Numbered from the stretch's first letter, positions 25,260 to 34,159 are shown. The stretch is 45,723 bases of DNA from an uncultured Bryobacteraceae bacterium (GCA_937920635.1 CAKZUE010000002.1:1-45723), one strand, 5' to 3'. Notes: generated from the sequence alone by a model not told the origin. A program made the numbers and translations.

Positions 25260-27665
25260 TCAACCTTTATCGCCCGTCTCCTTCAGTCCCTCTTCTTCCG
25301 GCACGCTGCCGCTGGTGCATTGCACCGCCAGCAGCGTCCAGTCGTCGTGCAATTCGGACTCCCGCCGGAATGCGCGGGCTTCCTCCATGATCGCACCCGC
25401 GAGCCGCCGCGGCCCCTCGCTGGCGTGCCGCCGCACGAGTTCGGCCAGCCGCTGCTCGCCGAAGAGCTCGCCCTCCGGATTCATGTCCTCCGTCACTCCG
25501 TCCGAATACAGCACCATCATGTCGCCTGGCGCGAACTCGATGGTCTCCGTCTCCAGATTCGCTGCGAATGCCGGCCCCGCCGTCAGCCCCAGGCCGATGC
25601 CGCGCGGCCTGCGCCATTCGCACTCGCCGGTTTGCGCCCTCCAGAGCAGCGGCGGGTTGTGGCCGGCGCGGAGGTGCTCGGCGCGGCGCGCGGCAGGATC
25701 CAGCACCACGAGCGACAGGGTGATGAACATGCGTCCGCGGCCCGTCTCCGCCACTGCCTGATTCAGCCGCGAAGCCAGCGTCGCCAGCGCCGGAGCGTGG
25801 TGCGCGGCCGACGCCAGCATGCCTTTCAGCAGCGTCATGTGCAGCGCCGCCCCCAGCCCTTTGCCCGACACGTCGGCCACGCACAACATCCACCGGCCGC
25901 GTGGGCTGGGCAGATAGTCGTACAGGTCGCCGCCCACCTCCCCGGCGGGATGGCAGGCGGCTGCCACTTCAAAACCGCCAATCTGCGGCGCGCCCGCCGG
26001 CAGCAGCTCCTGCTGCGCCCTGCGGGCGACATCGAACTCGGCGCGCAGCCTTTCGCGCTGCGACCGTGGCAGGGCGGCCGCCGCCTCGCTCATCTTCGCC
26101 TCCACCGGCCGCGTGTCTGCCTCGGGCAGCAGGAACGAGGCTCCCAGCGCCGCGACGGCGAAGCCGAACGCCAGGGCCAGCGTCTGCCATCCCGCCGCTT
26201 CCAGCGACGGGGCAGGCATCTGCGCCAGGCGCACGCCCTGCACGGCGGCGTGCATGCCCAGCGGCGTCATCCACGCGCCCAGCATCCCGCCATAGCGGTA
26301 CGCCAGCAGATAGCCCCCCGTCAGCAGGGCCGCCGTGAGGTAGTTGGCCGCGTGGCCTGGCGGGAAAGCCGATCGCGGCAGGCTGGCTACCAGCGTTCCC
26401 GCCGCCACGGCCGCCGCCGCAGCCATCCACGGCTTGCGCACGCGCCCCGCCAGCCACGGATACAGAAACAGCGCCACCAGATACAACTCCCAGCCCGTGA
26501 CCAGCCCGGCCAGGGTCTCCATCGCCGGCCACGGCGCCATGATCAGGTTCGTCCCTTCCAGGAACCGCACCCGCGGCTGGCCGGTCCATTGAGCCACCCA
26601 ATACGGCGCCGCGCCCAGAAGCACGCCCGCCGCCATGCCCGTCCAGATCTGTTCGGCCGCCTGCCGGTTCTTCCACCGCCCGCGCACCAGCAGCACCGCC
26701 GGCGCCCACAGCCGCATCTGCGCCCGCGGCACGGCGGCGTAGGCGGCCGCCAGAATCAGGAACAGCCCCAGCAGGATCAACAATGCGAGCGTGATGCCGA
26801 AGATCAGCCGGCTGTCGCCCGTCAGCCCGTCTTCGAACGAGCGCAACAGCGCATCGTTTTGATAATTGCCCGACAGGAACGCCGCGGCGATCCCCGCGGC
26901 GGGAATCCACAGAAACCGCACCGCGAATCCGAACGGATCCGCGCGCCTCTGCAGAGTGACAAACAGCGTCCAGAGGATCAACACGGCGATGCCTGCCACC
27001 GAGGCGAATGTCAGCACCGTCAGCGCCGCCTGGAGCCTCGGCGGGGCCGGCGGCGCCTCGCCCGCCGCTTCGCGCGAGGCGGAGAATTCGTAACTGCTGT
27101 TCACCACGCGGCCGTTGCGCGTTACCACCACCACGCGGGCCAGCACTCCCTTCAGGTCCGGATCCACCCACTCCCAGGCGCTCCGGCTTCCCTCCAGCGT
27201 GCGCACATTCTCCGCCGTGCGGATGAACCGCTCCGCGTCCCCGCCCGCCAGCCGCAACAACTCCTGCTCGGCGGCGTCGGCGGTCGCCTCCCCCGTGAGG
27301 GTCTGGCGGCGGTCGAGAAAAGACAGCGGCCGGCCGTCGGCCGTCAGTGTCACCAGCACCGCGTCTCCCTGCTGGTTGAAGGCCAGCACGCGGATCCGCA
27401 CCGGCGTGAACCACTGCGCCACCGCGCTTTCAGGCTGCCGCTGCCGGATGCGCGCCAGCAGGGGATCCACCTCCGCCGCCGTGGCGAAGCGCCAGCCGCT
27501 GATCTCCACGCCGTGCGCGCGCGCCCATGCCGCCGCCCGGGCGATGGCTTCGTCCCTGCCCAGCGCCGGGCGCACGCCGCCCAGCGCGGCATCGAAGCGC
27601 GGCATCAGCAGCCACATCGAGACGAAGCCGGCGGCCGCACAGGCCGCGGCGATGGCCCGCTTCAT
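25260..27665 (-). CDS. Membrane-anchored PP2C (SpoIIE/RsbU) phosphatase, intact
   Basis: This 801-aa protein has an N-terminal transmembrane helix (about 4-20) and an extracytoplasmic domain (about 21-208). About eight transmembrane helices follow (212-513), then a cytoplasmic SpoIIE-type phosphatase (about 540-785). All four metal-binding aspartates are present: GGDLYD (Asp580), VADVSGKG (Asp598), YSDGVTE (Asp722) and HDDWT (Asp774). It should dephosphorylate the STAS protein encoded next, in response to an external or membrane signal. The ATG at 27665 overlaps the stop of the upstream paralogue (ATGA) and follows a GGAGGAGG tract. The extracytoplasmic segment shares ARAHGVEISGW (about 48-58) with its neighbour, pointing to tandem duplication. 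Confidence 0.88.
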   Translation of the reverse strand: MKRAIAAACAAAGFVSMWLLMPRFDAALGGVRPALGRDEAIARAAAWARAHGVEISGWRFATAAEVDPLLARIRQRQPESAVAQWFTPVRIRVLAFNQQGDAVLVTLTADGRPLSFLDRRQTLTGEATADAAEQELLRLAGGDAERFIRTAENVRTLEGSRSAWEWVDPDLKGVLARVVVVTRNGRVVNSSYEFSASREAAGEAPPAPPRLQAALTVLTFASVAGIAVLILWTLFVTLQRRADPFGFAVRFLWIPAAGIAAAFLSGNYQNDALLRSFEDGLTGDSRLIFGITLALLILLGLFLILAAAYAAVPRAQMRLWAPAVLLVRGRWKNRQAAEQIWTGMAAGVLLGAAPYWVAQWTGQPRVRFLEGTNLIMAPWPAMETLAGLVTGWELYLVALFLYPWLAGRVRKPWMAAAAAVAAGTLVASLPRSAFPPGHAANYLTAALLTGGYLLAYRYGGMLGAWMTPLGMHAAVQGVRLAQMPAPSLEAAGWQTLALAFGFAVAALGASFLLPEADTRPVEAKMSEAAAALPRSQRERLRAEFDVARRAQQELLPAGAPQIGGFEVAAACHPAGEVGGDLYDYLPSPRGRWMLCVADVSGKGLGAALHMTLLKGMLASAAHHAPALATLASRLNQAVAETGRGRMFITLSLVVLDPAARRAEHLRAGHNPPLLWRAQTGECEWRRPRGIGLGLTAGPAFAANLETETIEFAPGDMMVLYSDGVTEDMNPEGELFGEQRLAELVRRHASEGPRRLAGAIMEEARAFRRESELHDDWTLLAVQCTSGSVPEEEGLKETGDKG

Positions 27666-30115
27666 GCCGCCTCCTCCTGTTCCGCCGCCTCTTTGCACAG
27701 GCACACCAGCACCGCCGTCAGGTCGCTATCCAGCTTGCGCACTCCGGCGCGCTCCCGCAGCGCCGCCAGGACTCGCTCCAGCCACGGCTGCAGCGGCGGC
27801 GGATCTTCCGGGGGCAAAGCGGCAAGGATCTCCGCCGGGGCGCTCCTCTGCTCTCCGCCGAGGGCGTAGACTCCCTTCGTGCAGACCAGCAGCGCATCGC
27901 CGCGTTCCAGCCGCGTCCGGTACAGATCCGCCGAAAGCCCGGCGGACCACACCGGCAGCGCCGGTTCGAACGCGATCTGATTCTTCCTCCGCAGAAAAAT
28001 CCTCGGCCACGAGCCCGTCCGCGCCAGTTCCAGGCTGCCCGTGCGCGGATCGAGCACCGCCATCGCCAGGCTGATCTGGCTGCTGTCGCGCCGCAGCACG
28101 CCGCCCAGCTCCTTCTCCAGGCGAAACATCGCGTCGGCGGTGGAAGCCCCCGCCGCGTTCTCGTGCAGCAGGAAACCCTTCGCCAGGGCGATGGTCATGG
28201 CCGATGCCAGACCCCCGCCGCCTCCTCCCGCCACCACCGCGCACAGCCGCCCGTCGGCACGCGGGAAGAAGTCATAGAAGTCCCCGCTGGCCTCCTGCGC
28301 CACGTGGCAGACGGCGGCCATCGCCACCCCCGGCACTTCCGGGAGCCCCGCCGGCAGCAGCATCCGCTGCGCTTCCCGTGCGGCGGCCAGCTCCGCTTCC
28401 ATCGTCAGCCGTTCCGCCAGCCGAGCCGCGTGCGCCGGCCGCACCTCCTCATCGCGGTAGCGCCGGCCCAGCCACGCCGCGGCCGCCAGCGGCAGCGTCA
28501 GCAGGACCGCCAGCACCGCCACCACGTCCAGCCGCTCCCGCCAGTAAGGCGCCGTGGCCATCAGCGCGGCGATTTGGAGAAGCAGGTTCACCGTCGCCGC
28601 CGCCATCACCGCCGCCAGGTAGTCGAAGGTGAAGAACGCCAGCAGGAGCGCGCCGGCCACGGCCGCGGATTCGATCCACGCCGCCGCCGTAAACGAGTCC
28701 GCCGTGCGTCCCTGATGCGCCAGCAGCAGCGCCACCGCCGCCAGCAGAATGGCGCGCGCCCCCGCGTGCCTGAGATGGCGCCGCAGGAATGTCAGCGGCG
28801 CCAGCAGCACGAACACGCTCAGCGACACGGCCTGAATCGGCGTGTCTGTGTAGAGCTTCAGCATCGGCCAGCGGCCGAATGTGAATCCGATCGCTTCCAG
28901 CGTGCGCTCCGTCAGATCAGCATCCAGAGCGGCGCGCGCCAGCACAACCGCGAAGAACCACCACGACGCCCACACGGCCCCCGCCGCCACCGAAACGCCG
29001 ACGTTGGCCGAAAACAGCCGCCCCGTGAGCGCCGCGTCGAGCGATGTGATCTTGCCCGGCCATCCTTCCCGCAGCTCGCTCTCGCCTGCTCCGTAGGCGA
29101 TGCTCTGCACAGCACCTATCAGCGCCGCCGTCAGCGCCAGCACGCTCCAGCGGACCGCCGTGGCGATCCCGGTGAACTGCTGCGCGTCGAACCGGGCCCC
29201 CATCCTGTCCGGATCGGCGAATGCCAGCAGCAGGCTGGCGGCGGCGAACACCGCCGTCAACAGCAGCGCCCGGCCGTGCGGTGCTTCGTGCTCGATGCTG
29301 CGCCGGGCATACCGATAACAGGAGTACACCACCAGAAACACGATCAGCAGCAGACGCAGCGCGTCGAGGGTGTCCGCCGCGGCCGACGGCTTCGACAACT
29401 GGCTTTCCAGAAACGCCGGCGCGAACACCGGTTCCACGCTGCGCCCGATCACCCGTTCCCCCAGCACATCGACGCGCATCACCAGCTCCACCTCGGGTGC
29501 GTTGCGCGGCTCCAGACGCCATGTGTAGCGCCGCGCGCCCGCCGCGTCTCTGTCGGCGGCCACGCTCATTTCCGGCTCCTTCAAAAACCGGACCGCCATG
29601 CCGCCAATCCACTCCCGGATCTCGTTCTCCGCCGCCGCGCGCGAGACCTCCTCTGAGGGCAGACTCGCCGGGGCGCGCACATCGCGTCCCCCAACGCGGA
29701 AATCGGTGACAAATCCCCGCGGCCCCACGTTGGCCCGCACCCACATCCCGTGCCCCGGCTGGATCAGCAATACCTGAGCCACCGCTTCCGGCAGAAACCG
29801 CCTCACGCGGAATTGCTGTCCGACCTCGTGGCTGCGGAAATACGCCATTGCCGCCGAGCGGATCTCGAAGCGCACGTGCGCCTGCCAGCCCTCCGTCTCC
29901 ACCCCGTGAGTCCGCGCGGTCTCCCGGGCGATTTCCACTGCGCGTCCGCGGTCGATCATCATCCGGAACCCCGGCCCGCGCGTGCGGTGCTCGTGCATCC
30001 AGAAGCCCAGCGCCAGCACGAGCGGCGCGCCTGCCAGCAGCAGTCCCCACCACCGGCGCCAGCGCTTTTGCAGGAACGGTTCGAAAGGCTTGAGTAATGC
30101 TTCGAAATCGCTCAT
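27662..30115 (-). CDS. Membrane protein with degenerate PP2C domain (predicted pseudophosphatase)
   Basis: The 817-aa protein has the same plan as its neighbour. It has a transmembrane helix (about 22-40), an extracytoplasmic domain containing ARTHGVETEGW (67-77), about eight or nine membrane helices (252-548), and a SpoIIE-like domain (about 570-808). The metal site is mostly lost. SGDFYD keeps Asp612, but VADVSGKG has become VVAGGGGGG (Gly630), YSDGV has become CTKGV (Lys747), and DDxT has become SDLT (Ser797). It is therefore unlikely to be an active phosphatase. It may sense the same class of signal and modulate or compete with the intact paralogue. Both ends overlap neighbours by ATGA, so it is expressed in fixed ratio with them. 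The frame is intact over 817 codons, so it is not a decaying pseudogene. Confidence 0.85.
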   Translation of the reverse strand: MSDFEALLKPFEPFLQKRWRRWWGLLLAGAPLVLALGFWMHEHRTRGPGFRMMIDRGRAVEIARETARTHGVETEGWQAHVRFEIRSAAMAYFRSHEVGQQFRVRRFLPEAVAQVLLIQPGHGMWVRANVGPRGFVTDFRVGGRDVRAPASLPSEEVSRAAAENEIREWIGGMAVRFLKEPEMSVAADRDAAGARRYTWRLEPRNAPEVELVMRVDVLGERVIGRSVEPVFAPAFLESQLSKPSAAADTLDALRLLLIVFLVVYSCYRYARRSIEHEAPHGRALLLTAVFAAASLLLAFADPDRMGARFDAQQFTGIATAVRWSVLALTAALIGAVQSIAYGAGESELREGWPGKITSLDAALTGRLFSANVGVSVAAGAVWASWWFFAVVLARAALDADLTERTLEAIGFTFGRWPMLKLYTDTPIQAVSLSVFVLLAPLTFLRRHLRHAGARAILLAAVALLLAHQGRTADSFTAAAWIESAAVAGALLLAFFTFDYLAAVMAAATVNLLLQIAALMATAPYWRERLDVVAVLAVLLTLPLAAAAWLGRRYRDEEVRPAHAARLAERLTMEAELAAAREAQRMLLPAGLPEVPGVAMAAVCHVAQEASGDFYDFFPRADGRLCAVVAGGGGGGLASAMTIALAKGFLLHENAAGASTADAMFRLEKELGGVLRRDSSQISLAMAVLDPRTGSLELARTGSWPRIFLRRKNQIAFEPALPVWSAGLSADLYRTRLERGDALLVCTKGVYALGGEQRSAPAEILAALPPEDPPPLQPWLERVLAALRERAGVRKLDSDLTAVLVCLCKEAAEQEEAA

Positions 30116-31746
30116 CCGGCCTCAGACACCCTGCGGGCGACCATCACCGTGATGTCATCGTACTGGGGCGTCTCCTCCACAAAGCGGTTGACGGCTTCGA
30201 GCAGCCCCGCGCAGATCTGTTCGGCTGTGGCGCCCGCCAGTGCGCGGGCGGTGCTGCAAAGCCGCTCGATACCGAATTCGTCTCCCGATGGCGCCTGCGC
30301 GTCGGTGACCCCGTCGGAATAGATCACCAGCACATCGCCGGGCGCCAGCTTCAAACGCCGCGATTCATACTGTAAAGCTGGAAACATTCCAATGGGAAGC
30401 CCCGTGGCGTCCAACAGCTCCAGTTCTCCTCCTGCCCGCAGCAGAATCGCCTGGCATTGAGCTGCATTGACATACTCGCACTCGCCCGTCGCGGCTTCAT
30501 ACCTGGCCAACAACAGCGTGGCGTAACGGTTGCCCGGCATCGATCCGCACAGCAGCCGGTTGGCGCGGTTGGCCAGCTCCGTCAGCCCCAGCGGAAACGT
30601 CAGCAGCGCCCGCAGCGTTGCCTGGATGGTCGCCATCAGCAGCGCCGCCGACAGCCCCTTGCCTGCCACGTCGGCCACGCAGAGAAGCGGCGCCTCCGCC
30701 GCGCCCAGGACGTCATAATAGTCGCCGCCCACCAGGCGCGCCTGCCGGTTCGCCGCCGCCAGCTCCAGCCCCGCCACCCGCGGCAGCTCTTTGGGAAAGA
30801 GGTCCTGCTGGATCGCCGATGCCAGCTCCAGCTCGCGCTCCATCTGCCTCCGGTACAGCGTGTCCTGGATGCGCCACGCATTGTCCAGCGCCACCGAAGC
30901 CTGCGCCACCAGCGCCCCGCAAAACTCCACGTCCTCCGCAGAATAATCCCTGCCCGAACCCGGCGGTCCCAGCGCCACCACGCCGATGCTCGTCTCCCCG
31001 CTGCGCAGCGGCAGCAGCAGAAACGCTCCGTCGCGCGCGGGCTCGCCGTCCTGCGGCGCGGTCCTCTTCCACCGCTCAGCCTCCTCCGCGGAAAGATTCC
31101 GCAGCAGCGTCAGAGGCGTCTGCCCCGGCGGCCACGCCAGCAGCGCATGCTGGCGCACGGTCCACCGCCCGCTGAGCGTCAGCATCAGCAGCCGCGCGAT
31201 CTCTTCCGGATCGATGCTGGCCGAAAACGCCCGAGCCAGGTCCACCAGCGTGTTCAGTTCGTGGATCTTCTGCGCCAGCGCCCGGTTTGCCTCGATGATC
31301 TCTTCGTGCGCCAGCGCGTTTTCGATCGTCGCCGAGGCCAGCGACAACAGTGCCTGTAAGAACTCCCTTTCGCTCTGGTCCTCCGGCCAGCCGGGCCGCC
31401 GCGGCGGCGGCGCCGCCACAAAGCCCGCCTCCCGCGCTCCCTCCCCGATCGGCAGCCGCAGCGTCAACCCCGCCCGCTCCAGCCGCTCCGGAGTCACGGG
31501 CTCGCCCTCCCGGATGCCGGGCACGCCCCGCACAGCCGCCGCGCGCCAGCCGTCGCCGTCCCGCAGCGCGATCAGCGCGCGCGTCACCAGCAGCCGCCCC
31601 ATCAGCGTCCGCATCAGGTGGTTGAGCTGCTCGTGCAGGTCCAGCGAAGAACCCAGGATTCTGGCCGACTCGAGCAGGCTCTCCAACCGGCTCGCATCCA
31701 GCCGCGAATCGTCCGTTCTCTCGGCCACAGTCTTCCCAGAATACAA
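30112..31746 (-). CDS. GAF-GAF-PP2C (RsbU-type) serine phosphatase
   Basis: This 544-aa cytoplasmic protein has two GAF-like sensory domains (about 20-140 and 165-290), a helical linker (EIIEANRALAQKIHELN between them, RQMERELELASAIQQDLFPK after) and a SpoIIE-type phosphatase (about 315-540). The metal-binding residues are intact: GGDYYD (Asp342), VADVAGKG (Asp359), YSDGVTD (Asp478) and YDDIT (Asp530). It would dephosphorylate the operon's STAS protein in response to a small-molecule or redox signal. It is the first gene of the five-gene operon and overlaps the next by ATGA. The start is uncertain: TTG at 31746 lies beside a palindromic repeat, while GTG at 31728 has GGGAAG three bases upstream. 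Confidence 0.88.
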   Translation of the reverse strand: MYSGKTVAERTDDSRLDASRLESLLESARILGSSLDLHEQLNHLMRTLMGRLLVTRALIALRDGDGWRAAAVRGVPGIREGEPVTPERLERAGLTLRLPIGEGAREAGFVAAPPPRRPGWPEDQSEREFLQALLSLASATIENALAHEEIIEANRALAQKIHELNTLVDLARAFSASIDPEEIARLLMLTLSGRWTVRQHALLAWPPGQTPLTLLRNLSAEEAERWKRTAPQDGEPARDGAFLLLPLRSGETSIGVVALGPPGSGRDYSAEDVEFCGALVAQASVALDNAWRIQDTLYRRQMERELELASAIQQDLFPKELPRVAGLELAAANRQARLVGGDYYDVLGAAEAPLLCVADVAGKGLSAALLMATIQATLRALLTFPLGLTELANRANRLLCGSMPGNRYATLLLARYEAATGECEYVNAAQCQAILLRAGGELELLDATGLPIGMFPALQYESRRLKLAPGDVLVIYSDGVTDAQAPSGDEFGIERLCSTARALAGATAEQICAGLLEAVNRFVEETPQYDDITVMVARRVSEAG

Positions 31747-31747
31747 C

Positions 31748-31823
31748 CTTGGGGACAGCCTGAATCGAGCAGTCTGTCCCCGATACGGTTTTGCAGACCG
31801 CTCAATTCAGACTGTCCCTCAAG
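31748..31823. repeat. Large imperfect palindrome with GGGGACAG core
   Basis: The left arm (31748-31776) and right arm (31794-31823) are inverted copies with a few mismatches (CTTGGGGACAGCCTGAATCG versus the reverse complement CTTGAGGGACAGTCTGAATT). The left arm also contains its own hairpin, GGGGACAG (31751-31758) with CTGTCCCC (31774-31781). The core matches the palindromes at 20958-21040. It lies between the divergent phosphatase operon and the 96-aa gene. Confidence 0.75.
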
Positions 31824-31858
31824 TTGCCCCCGGCAGCAATCATGTTGGAGCTCATTTC

Positions 31859-32149
31859 ATGATGGATCTGAAGGACACTTCCAATGCTGATCCACCGCCG
31901 GGGCGCTGCAAGGAACGGAACGTATCGGAGCTGCTCTCTGGCCTCGTGGATGGGATTCGCAATGGGAATTCCCAAGAGCCGGTCTTGGTGGCTCCGTCCC
32001 CAGGCCAGACCTGGACGGTCACTTCCCTGAACAAATATGGCGGAGACCTGATCATGAACCTGACCGGCTGGGTTCGTGATTACCAGCAGGAAATCGCTGC
32101 GGGCAGAGCCCGTGCCAGAGCTGCACGCAAACCGACACGCAGGCGATGA
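31859..32149 (+). CDS. Small protein of unknown function (96 aa)
   Basis: The frame starts MMDLKDTSNADPPPGRCKER, has a central stretch (EPVLVAPSPGQTWTVTSLNK) and ends in an arginine-rich tail (AAGRARARAARKPTRRR). I cannot assign a family. A TTGGAG (31844-31849) lies nine bases before the first ATG. The base composition is visibly less GC-rich than the surrounding operons, and the gene follows a palindromic repeat. Both are consistent with recent acquisition, though that is inference. The open frame extends far upstream antisense to the phosphatase gene, but that part is not coding. A basic tail could bind nucleic acid; nothing else is known. Confidence 0.5.
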   Translation: MMDLKDTSNADPPPGRCKERNVSELLSGLVDGIRNGNSQEPVLVAPSPGQTWTVTSLNKYGGDLIMNLTGWVRDYQQEIAAGRARARAARKPTRRR

Positions 32150-32280
32150 CGATCAATGGATGTGAGGGCGGGGCAGCAAAACAGTACAATTCCCATCAGA
32201 TCAAGGCCGTAGTCGAACGAAACCAGATCACGGTCTTCCGGGGAAATGGAGAGATATCGGGAAACTAGGAGGACATTGCC

Positions 32281-33258
32281 ATGGCGGAAGCACAAAAAAC
32301 GATATTGCCTGTGGCGAGAATTGCCAGGAATGCCGTTCTCTGGTTGATTCGTGGCTGCATGACCTGCCTGATGCTCTCGGCCATCTCGCCGGCGGGGTCC
32401 GCCGCTTCGCAGAAAGACTTGGTGATCGATGCGCCAAGACCGCTGGATGAGTTGGTCCAGCTGCTCGAACAGAGCTATGGCGTGCCCGTTACCGTAGAAG
32501 AACCGGTCTGGTCCGGGAACGGCACGGGGAAAGCCTCCGGCGAGCAGGTCCCGGACGCGATTTACACACTCAAAGGGCGTATGCGGCTTGTCGTTCCCGC
32601 CGATCTTCTGCCGGAAGGAAGGTCGGCCTTCAATCTTGCGACTCTGAATGCGATTCTTGCCTTGTACAACCGCGAAGGATTCGATCCTGTCAAATTCGAG
32701 GCTGTCTCTTCCGAATGGGGTTTTCATATTCTCCCGGTGGCGTTCACAATGGACAATGGCGACACTATAGTGATCCGTTCGCCACTGGATTTCCCCGTTC
32801 ATGTAGAGAACAAGCGCCGGTTGGCCTCGGAGCATTTCCGGGCATTGTGCGAGGCGATCGCCACTGCCGGGGGGAGAGATATTTGGCCGTGGGGCACCTG
32901 GATGAATACCTGGTTTGCGGCCGGCGGGCTGGCGACTCGGAGGTATATCGAAAGCCTGGATCAAGAGCAGCGGGAGCCGTACACCTTCGCTTGGGGCGTG
33001 GAAGACGCCACTGGCCGCAGCGCGTTGCTGGATCTGCTGACACGTTCCTCGACGACACTTGGCTGGACTCTCTTCTGCCGCGCCGTGAAGAGCCCTACGA
33101 GCTTTTGCGTGCTGGGCGTGCATCCACTGCAAGTACGGGAGCGCGATGAGCAGGGGCGGCCGGTTCTCGACGAGAGCGGCAAGCCACGGCTCAAGTACCA
33201 GTGGTATGACCGGCTGGGCAAGGTGCCGCTGCAAGCGCCGCCCATCACCATTCAGTGA
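32281..33258 (+). CDS. Exported protein of unknown function, possible STN-like N-terminal domain
   Basis: The 325-aa protein has a long signal-peptide-like N terminus (hydrophobic around residues 15-40, NAVLWLIRGCMTCLMLSAIS). A segment RPLDELVQLLEQSYGVPVTV (about 53-72) then resembles the short STN fold of secretins and TonB receptors. The remainder, including FRALCEAIATAGGRDIWPWG and FAWGVEDATGRSALLDLLT, is not recognised. Start ATG 32281 follows a perfect AGGAGG eight bases upstream (32267-32272). The local composition is less GC-rich than average here. It ends 90 bases before the convergent SDR gene. No membrane anchor other than the signal is visible, so it is probably periplasmic. Confidence 0.65.
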   Translation: MAEAQKTILPVARIARNAVLWLIRGCMTCLMLSAISPAGSAASQKDLVIDAPRPLDELVQLLEQSYGVPVTVEEPVWSGNGTGKASGEQVPDAIYTLKGRMRLVVPADLLPEGRSAFNLATLNAILALYNREGFDPVKFEAVSSEWGFHILPVAFTMDNGDTIVIRSPLDFPVHVENKRRLASEHFRALCEAIATAGGRDIWPWGTWMNTWFAAGGLATRRYIESLDQEQREPYTFAWGVEDATGRSALLDLLTRSSTTLGWTLFCRAVKSPTSFCVLGVHPLQVRERDEQGRPVLDESGKPRLKYQWYDRLGKVPLQAPPITIQ

Positions 33259-33348
33259 CGGGAGACCCTGCGCGCGGTGCGACGCAATGGACGTCCCGGC
33301 TCTCCCGCCGGATGGAGCGTCCCTCTGCCCTTCAGGCCCGCTGTAGAG

Positions 33349-34137
33349 CTAGAAACCGATGAGCACGCCGCCGTCCACCGGCAGCACGACGCCGTTGACG
33401 AACCGCCCGGCGGGCGAACACAGGTACACCGCCGCCCAGCCGATGTCTTCCGTCGAGCCAAGCCTGCCGAGCGGCGTGCGGCTCAGCACGCGCTGCTTGC
33501 GCGCCGGGTCGGAGTCGAACGCCTTGCGCGAAATTTCGGTCTCGATGAAGCCCGGCGCGATGGCGTTGACGCGGATTCCCTTCGGCGACAGATCCACGGC
33601 CAGCGAACGCACCATGCCGAGGTAAGCGGATTTCGCGGTGGAGTAGGCGAAGACGCGCGTCAGTCCCATCAACGACGTCATCGACGCCGTGAACAGCACA
33701 TTGCCGCTGCCCCGCTCGATCATCGGCCCGATGAAGGCGCGCGTCAGCGCATAGGCGCCGGTGACGTGCGTATCGAGCATGCTCCGGAACTCCGCTTCGT
33801 CGGTCTCTTCAATCGTCTTTTTCAAGTGGTGCCCGGCGTTGTTGACGAGGACGGTCACATCGCCGTAGCGCGCCCTGACGTCTTCCGCCAGCGCCGGCAC
33901 GTGCCCCGTGTCCACCACATCGTGTACGGCCCAGCCGGCCTGCGGTCCGAGCTCCGCGGCAGCCTGTTCGAGCAATTCGCGGCGCCGTCCCACGAGAACG
34001 ACCCGCGCCCCGGCTTCAATAAAAGCCTGAGCGATCGCGCGGCCGATGCCCGTGGCGCCTCCGGTGATCAGCGCCAGCTCGCCCTTCATCGAAAACGCCT
34101 GCTCGAGCGTCATGAATGGTTGTGTGGATGATTCCAT
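33349..34137 (-). CDS. Short-chain dehydrogenase/reductase
   Basis: The 262-aa protein is a classical SDR with an intact cofactor motif TGGATGIG (25-32), NNAG (99-102), catalytic Ser152 and the Y165-x3-K169 pair in AYSTAKSAYL. It ends in the usual PVDGG loop. Classical SDRs oxidise or reduce alcohols and sugars with NAD(P). It is divergently transcribed from the UxaE-type epimerase gene with only 34 bases between starts, so a role in hexuronate catabolism (for example a hexonate dehydrogenase) is a reasonable guess but not shown. An alternative start eight codons downstream (MTLEQAF) is possible. Confidence 0.88.
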   Translation of the reverse strand: MESSTQPFMTLEQAFSMKGELALITGGATGIGRAIAQAFIEAGARVVLVGRRRELLEQAAAELGPQAGWAVHDVVDTGHVPALAEDVRARYGDVTVLVNNAGHHLKKTIEETDEAEFRSMLDTHVTGAYALTRAFIGPMIERGSGNVLFTASMTSLMGLTRVFAYSTAKSAYLGMVRSLAVDLSPKGIRVNAIAPGFIETEISRKAFDSDPARKQRVLSRTPLGRLGSTEDIGWAAVYLCSPAGRFVNGVVLPVDGGVLIGF

Positions 34138-34159
34138 GGCAGCCTGGATACTGATATGT

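Noticed and set aside
30986-31858. Plus-strand frame upstream of the 96-aa gene
   Set aside because: It is antisense to the GAF-PP2C gene and rich in Ser and Arg, a typical shadow. Only the part from 31859 has a ribosome-binding site and no opposing gene.
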